The notes beneath the pieces were generated by a model. It was not told where the DNA came from, made no database searches, and worked only from the letters and a program-made list of their open reading frames with translations. From Streptomyces antnestii (GTDB taxonomy: Bacteria; Actinomycetota; Actinomycetes; Streptomycetales; Streptomycetaceae): DNA of 64,000 nt. Below are positions 44,301 to 52,439 of this stretch, piece by piece. Every line of letters starts with the position of its first letter. Position 1 is the first letter of the stretch. A program made the translations under genes and the position numbers. The stretch spans positions 186,001 to 250,000 of the forward strand of contig NZ_RZYA01000008.1 in NCBI RefSeq assembly GCF_004005495.1, read 5' to 3'.

Positions 44301-44689
44301 GCGGCAACACCCGTGACCTGTTCCAGGAGCTGTACCGGGAGATCTTCGCCGAACTCGCCGATGTCGCGATGCCGCGGCCGCTGGAGCCACCCGCGACCCC
44401 GGTCTCCGTCGACGGTTCGAAGCACGTCGGTGTCTACGAGCGGGCCGGTGTGCTGATGGAGGTCCTGTCCGAAGGGGACGGGCTCCGGCTCCGGCAGACC
44501 GCCACGGGACCACTTGCCGAGCTCATGCCGGAGAAGACGATGGAGTTCGATCTGGTCCCGGTGACCGACTCGCTCTTCGTCTGCCGGGAGCCGGGGGCGC
44601 GGACCTGGATGCCGGTCACCTTCTACACGTTGTCGACAGGCGAGGCGTACATGCATCACGGCGTGCGCGCGACGCCGAAGGTGTCCTGA
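41381..44689 (+). CDS. S9 prolyl-oligopeptidase-type peptidase fused to an S12 beta-lactamase-fold hydrolase
   Basis: 1102 residues, ATG overlapping the DppF stop. Residues about 1-390 form a beta-propeller with WSPDG-type repeats (GWAPDGTRIAFL, VWSPDGGKIAFS, AWSPDGTHLAFS). Residues about 400-640 are the S9 alpha/beta hydrolase: LLDIHGGPHNAW, VAGYSYGGFMT with Ser504, the aspartate in EDERSPV (about 580) and the histidine in GASHLFILDGPP (about 609). Residues about 655-1000 are a complete S12 domain: GSVSKVWTS (Ser about 708), FSYCNSG (YxN, about 797) and GHDGNTIGQ (about 946), followed by a lipocalin-like tail. No signal peptide. Two independent serine active sites in one chain suggest sequential cleavage of imported peptides, with the S12 half possibly D-specific. 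Confidence 0.9.
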   Translation: MTRRLGLDDLYAIAVPSQPALSPDGNRIVYVLRTADRDEDRNEHTLWEVGATTGEARQLTRGTADMAPGWAPDGTRIAFLRAEDGPPQVWFLPSSGGEAERITELPLGAGAPVWSPDGGKIAFSAAVDLAGGELAPNAPVVADRLDFKADGTGLIKTIRKHLHVLDVATREVRQVTFGDWHAGDPAWSPDGTHLAFSAGRDDDADLSFRSGAYVVDVTAKSAEPRLIGSGDGMAGPVTWTADGGQLLVTGRGDTEVGHLGLLRVPLDGGDAVDLTVSLDRNVMSGGAGYPGALPKLTGDGGSALFGLRDRGCTHLYQVDVDGGHPCAVLAGTDLVVSGMDTASGRVVVVMATATSFGEITVVDPATGTVDVRTKHGASLAEVELFRHEEREFTIGDGTVVHGLLLRDPARSGAAPLLLDIHGGPHNAWNGAADSIHLYHQALVARGWAVLLLNPRGSDGYGEDFYKGAVGGWGVADAADFLEPLDHLVAEGIADADRLAVAGYSYGGFMTCYLTSRDKRFAAAVAGGVVSDPASAEGTSDAGRYLAVRELGGEDYGRFSPFAQVAQVRTPTLVMQGAEDERSPVGQAEQWFGALRARGVPSRLVLYPGASHLFILDGPPSHRLDFNRRVLDWVEEYAAPADGVSRVPIEAAHWRRRLAELARKYGVPGAALGIVRVGDDAEVHASYGVLNTATGVEVTEDSVFQIGSVSKVWTSTVVMQLVDEGLLDLDAPVADVVPELRLADPYVAKQVTMRHLLTHTSGIDGDVFTDTGRGDDTLERYVEILDRAAQNHPLGETFSYCNSGFALMGRVIEKLTGQTWDAAMREKLFAPLGLTHTVTLPEEALMFRAAVGHVAGADEEPRPAPLWGLPRNMGPAGLITATTKDVLGFARLHLTGGLTPSGERILTTASVTAMAEKQTDIPDKHSLGDSWGLGWIRDDWSGRRVIGHDGNTIGQSAFLRLLPEQGLAVTLLTNGGNTRDLFQELYREIFAELADVAMPRPLEPPATPVSVDGSKHVGVYERAGVLMEVLSEGDGLRLRQTATGPLAELMPEKTMEFDLVPVTDSLFVCREPGARTWMPVTFYTLSTGEAYMHHGVRATPKVS

Positions 44690-44733
44690 ACACCCCGGAC
44701 CTGGTGCTGAAGTGGTTCCTGGAGATGCCGGGG

Positions 44734-44763
44734 AGCGCTGCCGGCCCGTGCGGGCGGAGCGCT
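44734..44763. terminator. Hairpin between convergent peptidase genes
   Basis: AGCGCT at 44734-44739 and 44758-44763 are self-complementary ends of a GC-rich stem with CCGGCCCG/CGGGCGG inside and a small bulge. It lies between the fusion peptidase stop (plus) and the carboxypeptidase stop (minus), so it may end both transcripts. Confidence 0.55.
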
Positions 44764-44775
44764 GTCAGGCGTGGC

Positions 44776-45939
44776 TCAGCGGCACAGGGCCCTGTTCACG
44801 ACATGGTCGACCCGCTTCCTGGCCGCCTCGTCGGACAGCTGCATGGTCACTGCGACGTTGGCGGCACGGCCGTCGTCGGTGGCGCCTCCTCTGGTCTCGT
44901 AACCCGGGAAGCTGCCGCCATGGCCCCAGTAGAGGCCGCCGCAGGGCAGTGGCTTGCTCACGAGCCCCAGTCCGTAACGTGCGCCGGGGCCGAACGTGGC
45001 GTCGGCGGGTTCGGTGCCGGTGCGCATCTGGGTGAGCTGGGCTTCCTGGAGGAGGTCGCCGGACAGGAGCGCGGTGAAGAACCGGTTGAGATCGGAGTCG
45101 GTGGAGACCAACTGGCCTGCGGCCCAACCCCAGGAAGGGTCGATCTCCGTGACATCGACCAACGGCGCGTCGGCCGAAACCCGGTAGTAGCCCTTGGGAT
45201 GCGCCTCACGGATAGTGGCATCGCCCGGGGCCGGGAAGTAGGTGTGGTGCAGACCGATGCGCTTGATGATGCGCCGGTCCATCTCACTGGCGAGAGTGTG
45301 GCGGGTGACCTTCTCGACGATCAGCCCGGCCAGCACGTAGTTCGTGTTGCTGTACTTCCAGCCCTCCCCGGGGGCGAAGTCGGCCTTGTGCCGGAGAGCG
45401 ATGCCGAGAAGCTCGCGAGGGGCGAAATACCGGACGTCGTCGCCGAGGTAGTTGCTGTAATTGGGGAGTCCGCTGGTGTGCTGGAGGAGCTGACGGACAG
45501 TGATGCGGCGTCCGTCGATGCCCTCCCCGCGTACCAGCCCCGGCAGATAGGTGTCGACCGGTGCGTCGAGGCGGATCTTCCCTTCGCCGACCAGTTGCAG
45601 CACGACCACCGCGGTGAACGTCTTGGTGTTGCTGCCGATCCGCACCTGCCCGTCCCTGGGCACCTTCGAGCCGGTGGCCAGATCGCCGACTCCTGCGGTG
45701 TAGGTACCGGTATGCCCCGCACGGTCCGTGACGCTCGCCAGCGCGGCGGGCAGGCCGTCGGAGTGCAGCAGTGCGTTCAGGCCCTGCTTGACGGTGTCCG
45801 GCCCGGGGGCGGCGGACGCCGCGGGCGATGCCGGTACACCCACTGTCATGACGCCCACGACCATTGCGGCCGCGGCTCCGCGCCGGCGGCCCCGCCGCTG
45901 CCCGGAAGAACGAACCCTCTGCCATGCCTGCTCGCGCAC
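44776..45939 (-). CDS. Secreted S12 serine hydrolase (D-alanyl-D-alanine carboxypeptidase type)
   Basis: 387 residues from a GTG at 45937-45939 with GAGGAG 7 nt upstream. The N-terminus has arginine-rich sequence (SSGQRRGRRRG), then a hydrophobic stretch AMVVGVMTVGVPASPAASAA, a signal peptide. Catalytic motifs: GSNTKTFTAVV (SxxK), KYSNTNYVLAG (YxN) and WGHGGSFPGY (HxG). It resembles Streptomyces R61-type DD-peptidases, which trim or transpeptidate cell-wall D-Ala-D-Ala, and related penicillin-recognising esterases. It is the only exported member of the fold in the window and on the opposite strand from the cytoplasmic ones. The adjacent two-component genes might regulate it in response to envelope state. 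Confidence 0.88.
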   Translation of the reverse strand: MREQAWQRVRSSGQRRGRRRGAAAAMVVGVMTVGVPASPAASAAPGPDTVKQGLNALLHSDGLPAALASVTDRAGHTGTYTAGVGDLATGSKVPRDGQVRIGSNTKTFTAVVVLQLVGEGKIRLDAPVDTYLPGLVRGEGIDGRRITVRQLLQHTSGLPNYSNYLGDDVRYFAPRELLGIALRHKADFAPGEGWKYSNTNYVLAGLIVEKVTRHTLASEMDRRIIKRIGLHHTYFPAPGDATIREAHPKGYYRVSADAPLVDVTEIDPSWGWAAGQLVSTDSDLNRFFTALLSGDLLQEAQLTQMRTGTEPADATFGPGARYGLGLVSKPLPCGGLYWGHGGSFPGYETRGGATDDGRAANVAVTMQLSDEAARKRVDHVVNRALCR

Positions 45940-46152
45940 GAGCCAACTCCTCTGCAAACAATGGGAAACAGCGGTATGTGCCGGAACCACTATTTCCGGA
46001 TGCGATCGCCCGGGACGATCCCGCTACCCGGCGGGCTCCAGGTAGGGCTACCCCCCGGGACCGGGCGCCGCCACCGAGGCGGGCGCTGCCGTCACCGCGT
46101 CCGCCGCGTCATCGCCGGATTCCCGCGCCGGAGTTGTGTGTCGTCGACCCGG

Positions 46153-46875
46153 CTACGCGGTGTTTGCGTCGCCGCGCGGGTTGCCGGTTGCCGGGCGGGC
46201 GGTGACCAGCCCCGATTCGTAAGCCGCGATGACCGCCTGGGCGCGGTCACGGACGTCGAGCTTGCCGAAGATGCTGGTGATGTAGTTCTTGACCGTGGAG
46301 ACGCTGATGTGCAGGTCGTGGGCGATCTCGGCGTTGCCGAGACCGGTGGCCATCAGACGCCAGACCTCGACCTCCCGGGGTGTGAGTTCACCCAGGTCGG
46401 TGGGGAGTGGCTGCGACGCACCGTGGGGGGCCCGTACGTAGGTGGAGATCAGCCGGGTGAGCAGACGCGGCGCGACGACGGCCTCGCCTGCGTGGACGGT
46501 GCGGATCGCCGCGCTCAGGTCCTCCGGCGAGCTGTCCTTGGGCAGGAACCCGCAGGCTCCGGCGCGCAGAGCACCCACGACGTACTCGTCCATGTCGAAG
46601 GTGCTGAGGGCCAGGACCCGGCAGCCGGGCAAGGTGGCAGCCAGTTCCCCGGTCGCGCCGACACCGTCGAGGACGGGCATCCGGATGTCCATCACCACGA
46701 CATCGGCGCGCAGCCGGCGGGCGAGGGCGACGGCCTGCGCGCCGTCCTCGGCCTCTCCCACGACCTCGAAGGACGGGTCGGGAGAGAGGATCAGCGACAG
46801 GCCGCGCCGGACCAGCGGCTGGTCGTCCGCGATCAGCACTCTGATCCTCGGTGTGTCCGGCCGGGTCCCGGTCAT
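46153..46875 (-). CDS. NarL/LuxR-family response regulator
   Basis: 240 residues. The receiver domain begins IRVLIADDQPLVRRGLSLIL and has the phosphoacceptor in DVVVMDIRMPVLDG (about D61), the threonine/serine switch in ALSTFD and the lysine in FLPKDSSPEDL. The C-terminal LuxR HTH (about 170-235) reads LTPREVEVWRLMATGLGNAE and VSTVKNYITSIFGKLDVRDR. It is translated with the kinase upstream through an ATGA overlap. Targets are likely to include the divergent MMPL gene or the neighbouring carboxypeptidase; this is inference from position. A near-identical C-terminal stretch (AYESGLVT) recurs at the right edge of the window. Confidence 0.92.
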   Translation of the reverse strand: MTGTRPDTPRIRVLIADDQPLVRRGLSLILSPDPSFEVVGEAEDGAQAVALARRLRADVVVMDIRMPVLDGVGATGELAATLPGCRVLALSTFDMDEYVVGALRAGACGFLPKDSSPEDLSAAIRTVHAGEAVVAPRLLTRLISTYVRAPHGASQPLPTDLGELTPREVEVWRLMATGLGNAEIAHDLHISVSTVKNYITSIFGKLDVRDRAQAVIAAYESGLVTARPATGNPRGDANTA

Positions 46876-48098
46876 CGGTGTGCCCCCTCGTGCTGGACGG
46901 CTGCTTCGGCCGCCTCGTCCGTGGTCAGCGGCAGGTCGGCCACCACTGCGAACCCGCCGTCGGTCTGTGGGCCGACGGTGAGGCTGCCGCCGTGCAGGGC
47001 GACGCGCTCGCGCATGCCGATCAGGCCGTAACCGCCCGAGCCCACCGACGACGCGCCCTCCCGCGGCGGTGTGCTCCCACCGTCGTCCCGCACTTCGACG
47101 GTGACCCCGTCCTGACGATATGTCAGCCTTACGGAGGCGCTGGCGGGCCCCGCGTACTTGCGGGAGTTGGTGAGCGCTTCCTGGGTGATCCTGAACACCG
47201 TGAGGCCGACGATCGGCGGCAGCGGGCGCTGCGGCCCGTGGACGCTGAACTCGGTCGGCAGTCCGGCAAGGCGGGATTCGGCCACCAGACGGTCGAGGTC
47301 GTCGATGCCCGGCTGGGGCTGCGACGGCGCGGACTCCGGCTCTTCACCGGCCCGCAGCACATCGAGGAGCTGGCGCATCTCGCGCAGGGCGAGCCGCCCG
47401 GAGGATTCCAGGGTGACCAGGGCGTCCCTGACCACCTCCGGGCGGGCGAGGTTGCCCCGGGCTCCGCCGGCCATCAGCTGCATGGTGGTGATGTGGTGGG
47501 CCACGATGTCGTGCAACTCCCGTGCGATGCGGCGGCGTTCGTCGGCCACGGCTCGGTCGGCGAGAAGTCTGCGGTTGGCCGTCACCTCCCGCTGCCAGCG
47601 GTTGACCGCCATGGCGGTGCCGACGACGATCAGGGCGGAGAGGGGCGTGACAACGGCGTCCTGCCAGGGCGGAATCCGGCCGTGACTCTGGCTCAGCAAC
47701 GTCAACGACACCGTCGCGACGGCCGCGACCGCTGTCACCCGGCCGGTGCAGGCCCTGGCGACCGAGTACAGGGCGACCAGCAGGACGGCACCGAAGTGTC
47801 GGGGCAGCGGCGCGATCAGGGTGGCTGTCGTATCGAGTGCCAGTACGGCAGCGAGCGCCGGCACCGGGTGGCTGCGCCGGACGAGCAGCGGCAGGGCTGC
47901 CAGCGCGACGAGGAGGAACCCGGCCACGCTCACGGCGTATCGGCCGTCGGGGTCGTCGAAGAACACGTAGCTGAGCAGGTTCATCGCACAGGCCCCGCCG
48001 GTCACGAGTGCGTCGTTGCGGGACCATGGCGACCCCGCGCTGTCGACGGGCAGCGGCTCCCGCGCATCGCCGAGCCCGATGTGTCGGCGCCTGCGCAT
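46872..48098 (-). CDS. Membrane sensor histidine kinase (NarL-type, HisKA_3)
   Basis: 408 residues from ATG at 48096-48098 with AGGGAG 6 nt upstream; the frame extends to 48959 but that part lies antisense to the MMPL gene. About four to five hydrophobic segments (residues 30-150) form the sensor. The dimerisation and phosphoacceptor region is RRRIARELHDIVAHHITTMQ with histidine near 207. The ATPase N-box reads FRITQEALTNSRKYA and the G-box GYGLIGMRERV. There is almost no extracytoplasmic domain, so it probably senses membrane or lipid-phase stress. It is coupled to the response regulator by ATGA and divergent from the MMPL exporter across 285 nt. Confidence 0.9.
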   Translation of the reverse strand: MRRRRHIGLGDAREPLPVDSAGSPWSRNDALVTGGACAMNLLSYVFFDDPDGRYAVSVAGFLLVALAALPLLVRRSHPVPALAAVLALDTTATLIAPLPRHFGAVLLVALYSVARACTGRVTAVAAVATVSLTLLSQSHGRIPPWQDAVVTPLSALIVVGTAMAVNRWQREVTANRRLLADRAVADERRRIARELHDIVAHHITTMQLMAGGARGNLARPEVVRDALVTLESSGRLALREMRQLLDVLRAGEEPESAPSQPQPGIDDLDRLVAESRLAGLPTEFSVHGPQRPLPPIVGLTVFRITQEALTNSRKYAGPASASVRLTYRQDGVTVEVRDDGGSTPPREGASSVGSGGYGLIGMRERVALHGGSLTVGPQTDGGFAVVADLPLTTDEAAEAAVQHEGAHR

Positions 48099-48383
48099 GT
48101 CTGTTCTCCCTGTGTCCGGCCTTACGGCCTCCGGTACAGAGTCAGAGTTGCACAGCTGCAGCGGCAGCACGGGCGGCAGCACCGTCGGCGGCAGCTCGCG
48201 GCCCGCGACCGGGACGGGGACCCCGGGACCTCGGTCCTGGTCCCTGGCCGGGGCAGGACCCAGGGCCCGGGCCCGGATCATCCGCTGCCAGGACGCTTCC
48301 CGGCCCCTCGGGGTGATGGTCTGGATACCGGCCGGGAGCCCCCGGCAGACGTCCGCATGCAAGTCCGTCCGCCGGAGGACATC

Positions 48384-50597
48384 GTGATCCGCGCCCTGAC
48401 CGGATACTCCACCAGACACCCGTGGAAAGTCATCGCCCTCTGGGCGGTGCTGAGTGTCGTGCTGAGCGCCCTGGCCCCGACACTGATCGGCCGCGTCACC
48501 CAGAACCGGACCGGGGATTTCCTGCCCAGGAGTTACGACTCGGCCGCCGCCCTGGAGATCGCCGAGGAACAGTTCGGGGTGAACCCCGACGCCACCACCG
48601 TGACGATGCTGGTCGCCCGGTCCGACGGCAAGCCTCTCGGCGCCGGCGACCAGAAGCGGGTCGAGGCCGAGGCGGCGAAGCTGGCGCAGCGCCGGGTGAT
48701 CATGCCCAGGGAGGACGACAGGCCCAATTTCCTGGTCCCGGACCGCTCCCAGACACCCCGGATCGCCCCGGCGATGATGGCACCCGACCGGAGTTTCGAA
48801 CTGCTCTCCGTCGAGCTGATCGGGAACCGTACGGACAAGGGGGTCCAGGGCGTCTACCGGGCCTTCCGGGACGCCGCCCGGACGCAGTTCTCCGAGGCGG
48901 GGATGCGCACCGGCTTCACCGGAAGTCTCGCCGACACCGTCGACACCACCGATTCGCACGCGACCGCCGCGAAGGTCGGGGGCGCCCTCCTCATGGGGCT
49001 CATCCTGCTGATCAACGTGCTGGTGTTCCGCAGCGTGCTGGCGGCCCTGCTGCCGCTGGTCGCGGTCGCCATGATCAGCGGCGTGGCGGGGGGAGCCGTC
49101 GCGGGTGCCGCGCTACTCACCGGGCGCAAGCTCGACGCGGGCACCCCTGATCTGATCGGCGTGGTCCTGCTCGGCATCGGCATCGACTACCTGCTGTTCC
49201 TGCTGTTCCGCTTTCGCGAGCAACTGCGCGCCCGGCCGGAGCAGTCCGCCCGCGAGGCAGCCGGGCAGGTCTCGGGACGGGTAGGCACCGCGATCACCTC
49301 GGCGGCGCTGACCATCGTGGCCGGGTTCGCCACGCTGGGCGTGGCGACCTTCGGCCAGTTCCGCTCGCTGGGCCCCGCCGTCGCCGTCGCGGTCCTGGTG
49401 ATGCTGCTCGGCAGCCTCACCCTGCTGCCGGCGCTGCTCGCGGCCGCCGGGCGCAAGATGTTCTGGCCCTCCAAGGCCCTTGGACACGAGCCCGGCGAGG
49501 GCCGTGCCGCCCGCTTCGGGGTGCGGGTCGCACGACGACCGATGACGATGACGTTCGCCTGTGTCGCCCTGCTTGCCGCGCTGGCCGCCGGGCTGATCGG
49601 GATCCGCATGGACTACGGCCAGGGCAACGCCGCTGCCAAGACCCCTGCGACGGCCACCGCGACCGAGATATCCCGTGCGCTGCCGGCCGGAGTGTCGGAC
49701 CCGACGAGCGTCTTCGTCACCGCCAGTGACGGCGGCACCCTCACCGCAGGCCGGCTCGACGGCCTCTCCCGTGCTCTCACCCGGGTCAAGGGCGTGGGCC
49801 AGGTCGCACGGACCGTCCTGAACAAGGACCACCGCGCCGCCCGGATCGACCTCTACCCGACCGCGGACCCGCAGAGCCGGCAGGCTCGCGACCTGGCCTC
49901 CGGACCCGTACGGGCAGCGGTCGCCCGGCACACACCCGCCGGAACGACGGCACACGTGGGCGGAACAGCGGCGATCTACGCCGACATCTCCACCGCCGTC
50001 GACCGCGACCTGAGGACCGTGTTCCCGGTCGCGGCCGCACTCATCGCGCTCATCCTCCTGCTCCTCCTGCGGAGCCTGCTCGCACCCTTGGTCCTGATGC
50101 TCTCCGTCGGGCTCGGCTTCGCCGCCACCCTCGGCGCCGCCACGCTGCTGTTCCAGCACGGCCTCGGCAATCCGGGGGTCGACTTCACCCTCCCGCTGGT
50201 GCTGTTCCTGTTCGTCGTGGCCCTGGGTACCGACTACAACATCCTGATCGCCGACCGGATCCGGGAGGAGATGCAGCGGCCGGGCCCGGCACGCCACGCC
50301 GTGGCGCGCGCGGTGCAGCACACGTCACCGGCCATCGCGACCGCGGGCCTGGTCCTCGCCGGCTCCTTCGCCACCCTCGCCACAACCCCGGGGAACGAGC
50401 AGATCGCCTTCGCGGTGACGCTCGGAATCCTGCTCTCCGCGCTCGTCCTCTCGCTGGTGCTGGTCCCCGCCCTTGCCGCACTCCTCGGACGGAGCATCTG
50501 GTGGCCGGTCCGCCCACGGCCCATCAAGGGCGGCCACCCGCAGCACCGTGCGAACGCACCTGCCCCGGAACCCGACCAGGTCGTGATGGCGGACTGA
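48384..50597 (+). CDS. MMPL/RND-family membrane exporter
   Basis: 737 residues from a GTG at 48384 with GGAGG 5 nt upstream; the open frame from 46851 is the antisense of the kinase and is rejected. Helix 1 is WKVIALWAVLSVVLSALAP, then a large external loop (about 40-190). Helices 2-6 follow, with LIGVVLLGIGIDYLLFLLFR (proton-relay aspartate and tyrosine), and a second half repeats the order: large loop, then LVLFLFVVALGTDYNILIAD. This is the MMPL/ActII-3 type found in actinomycetes, exporting lipids or antibiotics with proton motive force. The upstream 285 nt holds dense G/C repeats (GCGGCAGC repeated near 48160-48195) that could bind the NarL regulator. Confidence 0.9.
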   Translation: MIRALTGYSTRHPWKVIALWAVLSVVLSALAPTLIGRVTQNRTGDFLPRSYDSAAALEIAEEQFGVNPDATTVTMLVARSDGKPLGAGDQKRVEAEAAKLAQRRVIMPREDDRPNFLVPDRSQTPRIAPAMMAPDRSFELLSVELIGNRTDKGVQGVYRAFRDAARTQFSEAGMRTGFTGSLADTVDTTDSHATAAKVGGALLMGLILLINVLVFRSVLAALLPLVAVAMISGVAGGAVAGAALLTGRKLDAGTPDLIGVVLLGIGIDYLLFLLFRFREQLRARPEQSAREAAGQVSGRVGTAITSAALTIVAGFATLGVATFGQFRSLGPAVAVAVLVMLLGSLTLLPALLAAAGRKMFWPSKALGHEPGEGRAARFGVRVARRPMTMTFACVALLAALAAGLIGIRMDYGQGNAAAKTPATATATEISRALPAGVSDPTSVFVTASDGGTLTAGRLDGLSRALTRVKGVGQVARTVLNKDHRAARIDLYPTADPQSRQARDLASGPVRAAVARHTPAGTTAHVGGTAAIYADISTAVDRDLRTVFPVAAALIALILLLLLRSLLAPLVLMLSVGLGFAATLGAATLLFQHGLGNPGVDFTLPLVLFLFVVALGTDYNILIADRIREEMQRPGPARHAVARAVQHTSPAIATAGLVLAGSFATLATTPGNEQIAFAVTLGILLSALVLSLVLVPALAALLGRSIWWPVRPRPIKGGHPQHRANAPAPEPDQVVMAD

Positions 50598-50699
50598 CCG
50601 AACGGCTCAGGCAGTTCTGCCCCCCCGATCGGCAGGTAGGGGCGAAGCGGTTGGAACACCGCGTTCCGCGCCACCGGCCCACCAGAACCAAGGAAACCC

Positions 50700-52439
50700 A
50701 TGACCATCCTCAGCCCCACCGCGCGGCGCGCCTCCGCCGTGAGTCTCACCCTCGCCGCCTGCTTCATCACCTCCCCCGCCCTGGCCTCAGCTTCTGAGGT
50801 CCCCGCCAAGAACGACACCGGAGCCGGGCTCGACCAGTACCACCGGCAACACCTCGGCTGGGGCAGCTGCGTCACGGGCCCCGCCGACACGACGGGCCGC
50901 GATCTGGACAAGGCCGGTGTGCAGTGCGCGGACGTCACCGTGCCGCTCGACTACGCCCACCCCGCGGGGCGCACGATCACCGTCGCGATATCCCGGCTCA
51001 AGGCCACTGACACCCGCCACCGCATCGGATCAATCCTGCTGAACAACGGCGGGCCGGGCGGACCTTCGGTCCAGTCTCCGCCGGACGCCCGCAAGGCGAT
51101 GAAGGACGTCGGCGCGCGCTACGACATCGTCGGCTTCGACCCACGCTTCGTCGGCCGCAGCACTCCACTGGACTGCCGCTGGCCCGTCGGCACGTCCTGG
51201 TTCTCGGCCGGCAGCAGCCGGGCAGGCTTCGACCGCCAGGTCGCCCTGCAGAAGAGCCTGGCCAAGAAGTGCCGCACCCACGACGCCTCATTGCTGCCGT
51301 ACATCAGCACCCGCAACACGGCCCGTGACATGGATGTCGTCCGCAGCGCGCTCGGCGAGCGGAAGATCTCCTACCTCGGCTACTCGTACGGCACCTACCT
51401 GGGCACGGTTTACACCCAGATGTTCCCTGGCCGCTACGACCGCTTCGTACTTGACGGCGCGGTCGCCCCCGCCGACTACGGCCCCCGCCTGACGAGGGGC
51501 ACCGAGCGCGCGAGCGAGAAGGCGCTGTCCGCCTGGGCCGCGTGGGTGGCGGACCGCGACGCCGAATACGGCCTCGGCCGCACCCGCGCCCAAGTGCTCA
51601 CCACCGTCGACCACGTCCTCAAGGCGTCCGCCGGCGGCCCGCTGACCGTCGGCACCGGCTCGGACACCTTCCGGATCGACGACACCCAGGTGCCGGTTCT
51701 CCTCTACTCCAGCATCGGGGACGACACCGACCCGACCCGGACGTTCCTCGCCGAGCAGCTGGCCGTGCTGAGCAGGGCCGCACGGGGCTCGGCGCCGACG
51801 CCGCTCTCACCGGAGTTCGCAGCGACACTCCGGTACCTACTGCGCGGCTCGGCCGAACCGTCCGGAGTCCAGGCCGCGATCCTCTGTGGGGACGTGGCCG
51901 CCCCGCGCGACCCCGAGGTCTACTGGCGCGACATCGAACGCAGCCGGGCCGCGCACCCGGTGTTCGGACCCATGACCAACAACATCGGCCCCTGCGCCTT
52001 CTGGGACCGCCCCCGCGAGGAACCCACCCGGGTCCGCCGCGACGCCCCGGTACTGATCGTGGCAGCCACCGGCGACCCCCGCACCACCTACAAGAGCAGC
52101 GTGACCCTGCACGAGCAACTGCCCGGCTCCAAGCTGCTCACCCTCAAGGGCGCCAACCGGCACGCCCTCTTCGGCCGTTACGGCAACGCCTGCGTGGACG
52201 CCGAGGTCAACAGGTACCTGGCTACCGGCAAACTGCCGACGAAGAATCAGACGTGCGTCAAGCGCGCCGGTGAGGCGTCTCCGTCGGATTCGACCACGCC
52301 GAGGACGTTGTCCGCGGCGATGGGGGCGTCGATCAGCATCAACACCGCGGCGATCACTGGTGCAGCCGCCGCGCTGATCATCGCTGGTGGCGGCACCGCC
52401 GTCGCAGTACGCCGCCACAAGACCCGCCGCGCCGCCTGA
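50700..52439 (+). CDS. Secreted, wall/membrane-anchored S33 tripeptidyl aminopeptidase-type hydrolase
   Basis: 579 residues. A signal peptide (AVSLTLAACFITSPALASAS) leads to an alpha/beta hydrolase of the SlpD/SlpE-TAP type: GSILLNNGGPGGPSVQ (oxyanion region), KISYLGYSYGTYLGTVYTQM with the nucleophile near Ser229, then PVLIVAATGDPRTTYKSSV (acid) and LKGANRHALFG (histidine near 488). CAFWDRP lies just before, as in this family. The C-terminus has a hydrophobic helix (ITGAAAALIIAGGGTAVAV) and the basic tail RRHKTRRAA, so the enzyme is tethered outside. It removes N-terminal tripeptides or hydrolyses esters. AAGGA precedes the ATG. It follows the MMPL gene by 102 nt and may share its transcript. 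Confidence 0.9.
   Translation: MTILSPTARRASAVSLTLAACFITSPALASASEVPAKNDTGAGLDQYHRQHLGWGSCVTGPADTTGRDLDKAGVQCADVTVPLDYAHPAGRTITVAISRLKATDTRHRIGSILLNNGGPGGPSVQSPPDARKAMKDVGARYDIVGFDPRFVGRSTPLDCRWPVGTSWFSAGSSRAGFDRQVALQKSLAKKCRTHDASLLPYISTRNTARDMDVVRSALGERKISYLGYSYGTYLGTVYTQMFPGRYDRFVLDGAVAPADYGPRLTRGTERASEKALSAWAAWVADRDAEYGLGRTRAQVLTTVDHVLKASAGGPLTVGTGSDTFRIDDTQVPVLLYSSIGDDTDPTRTFLAEQLAVLSRAARGSAPTPLSPEFAATLRYLLRGSAEPSGVQAAILCGDVAAPRDPEVYWRDIERSRAAHPVFGPMTNNIGPCAFWDRPREEPTRVRRDAPVLIVAATGDPRTTYKSSVTLHEQLPGSKLLTLKGANRHALFGRYGNACVDAEVNRYLATGKLPTKNQTCVKRAGEASPSDSTTPRTLSAAMGASISINTAAITGAAAALIIAGGGTAVAVRRHKTRRAA

Noticed and set aside
14425..44689. Antibiotic biosynthetic gene cluster
   Set aside because: No polyketide synthase, NRPS condensation or carrier-protein domains; the adenylating enzymes are CoA ligases in catabolic surroundings.
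46851..48383. N-terminal extension of the MMPL frame
   Set aside because: It is the antisense of the histidine kinase; the GTG at 48384 has GGAGG 5 nt upstream and starts at the first membrane helix.
48099..48959. N-terminal extension of the histidine kinase frame
   Set aside because: It covers the MMPL start and intergenic region; the ATG at 48098 has a good ribosome-binding site and precedes the first hydrophobic segment.
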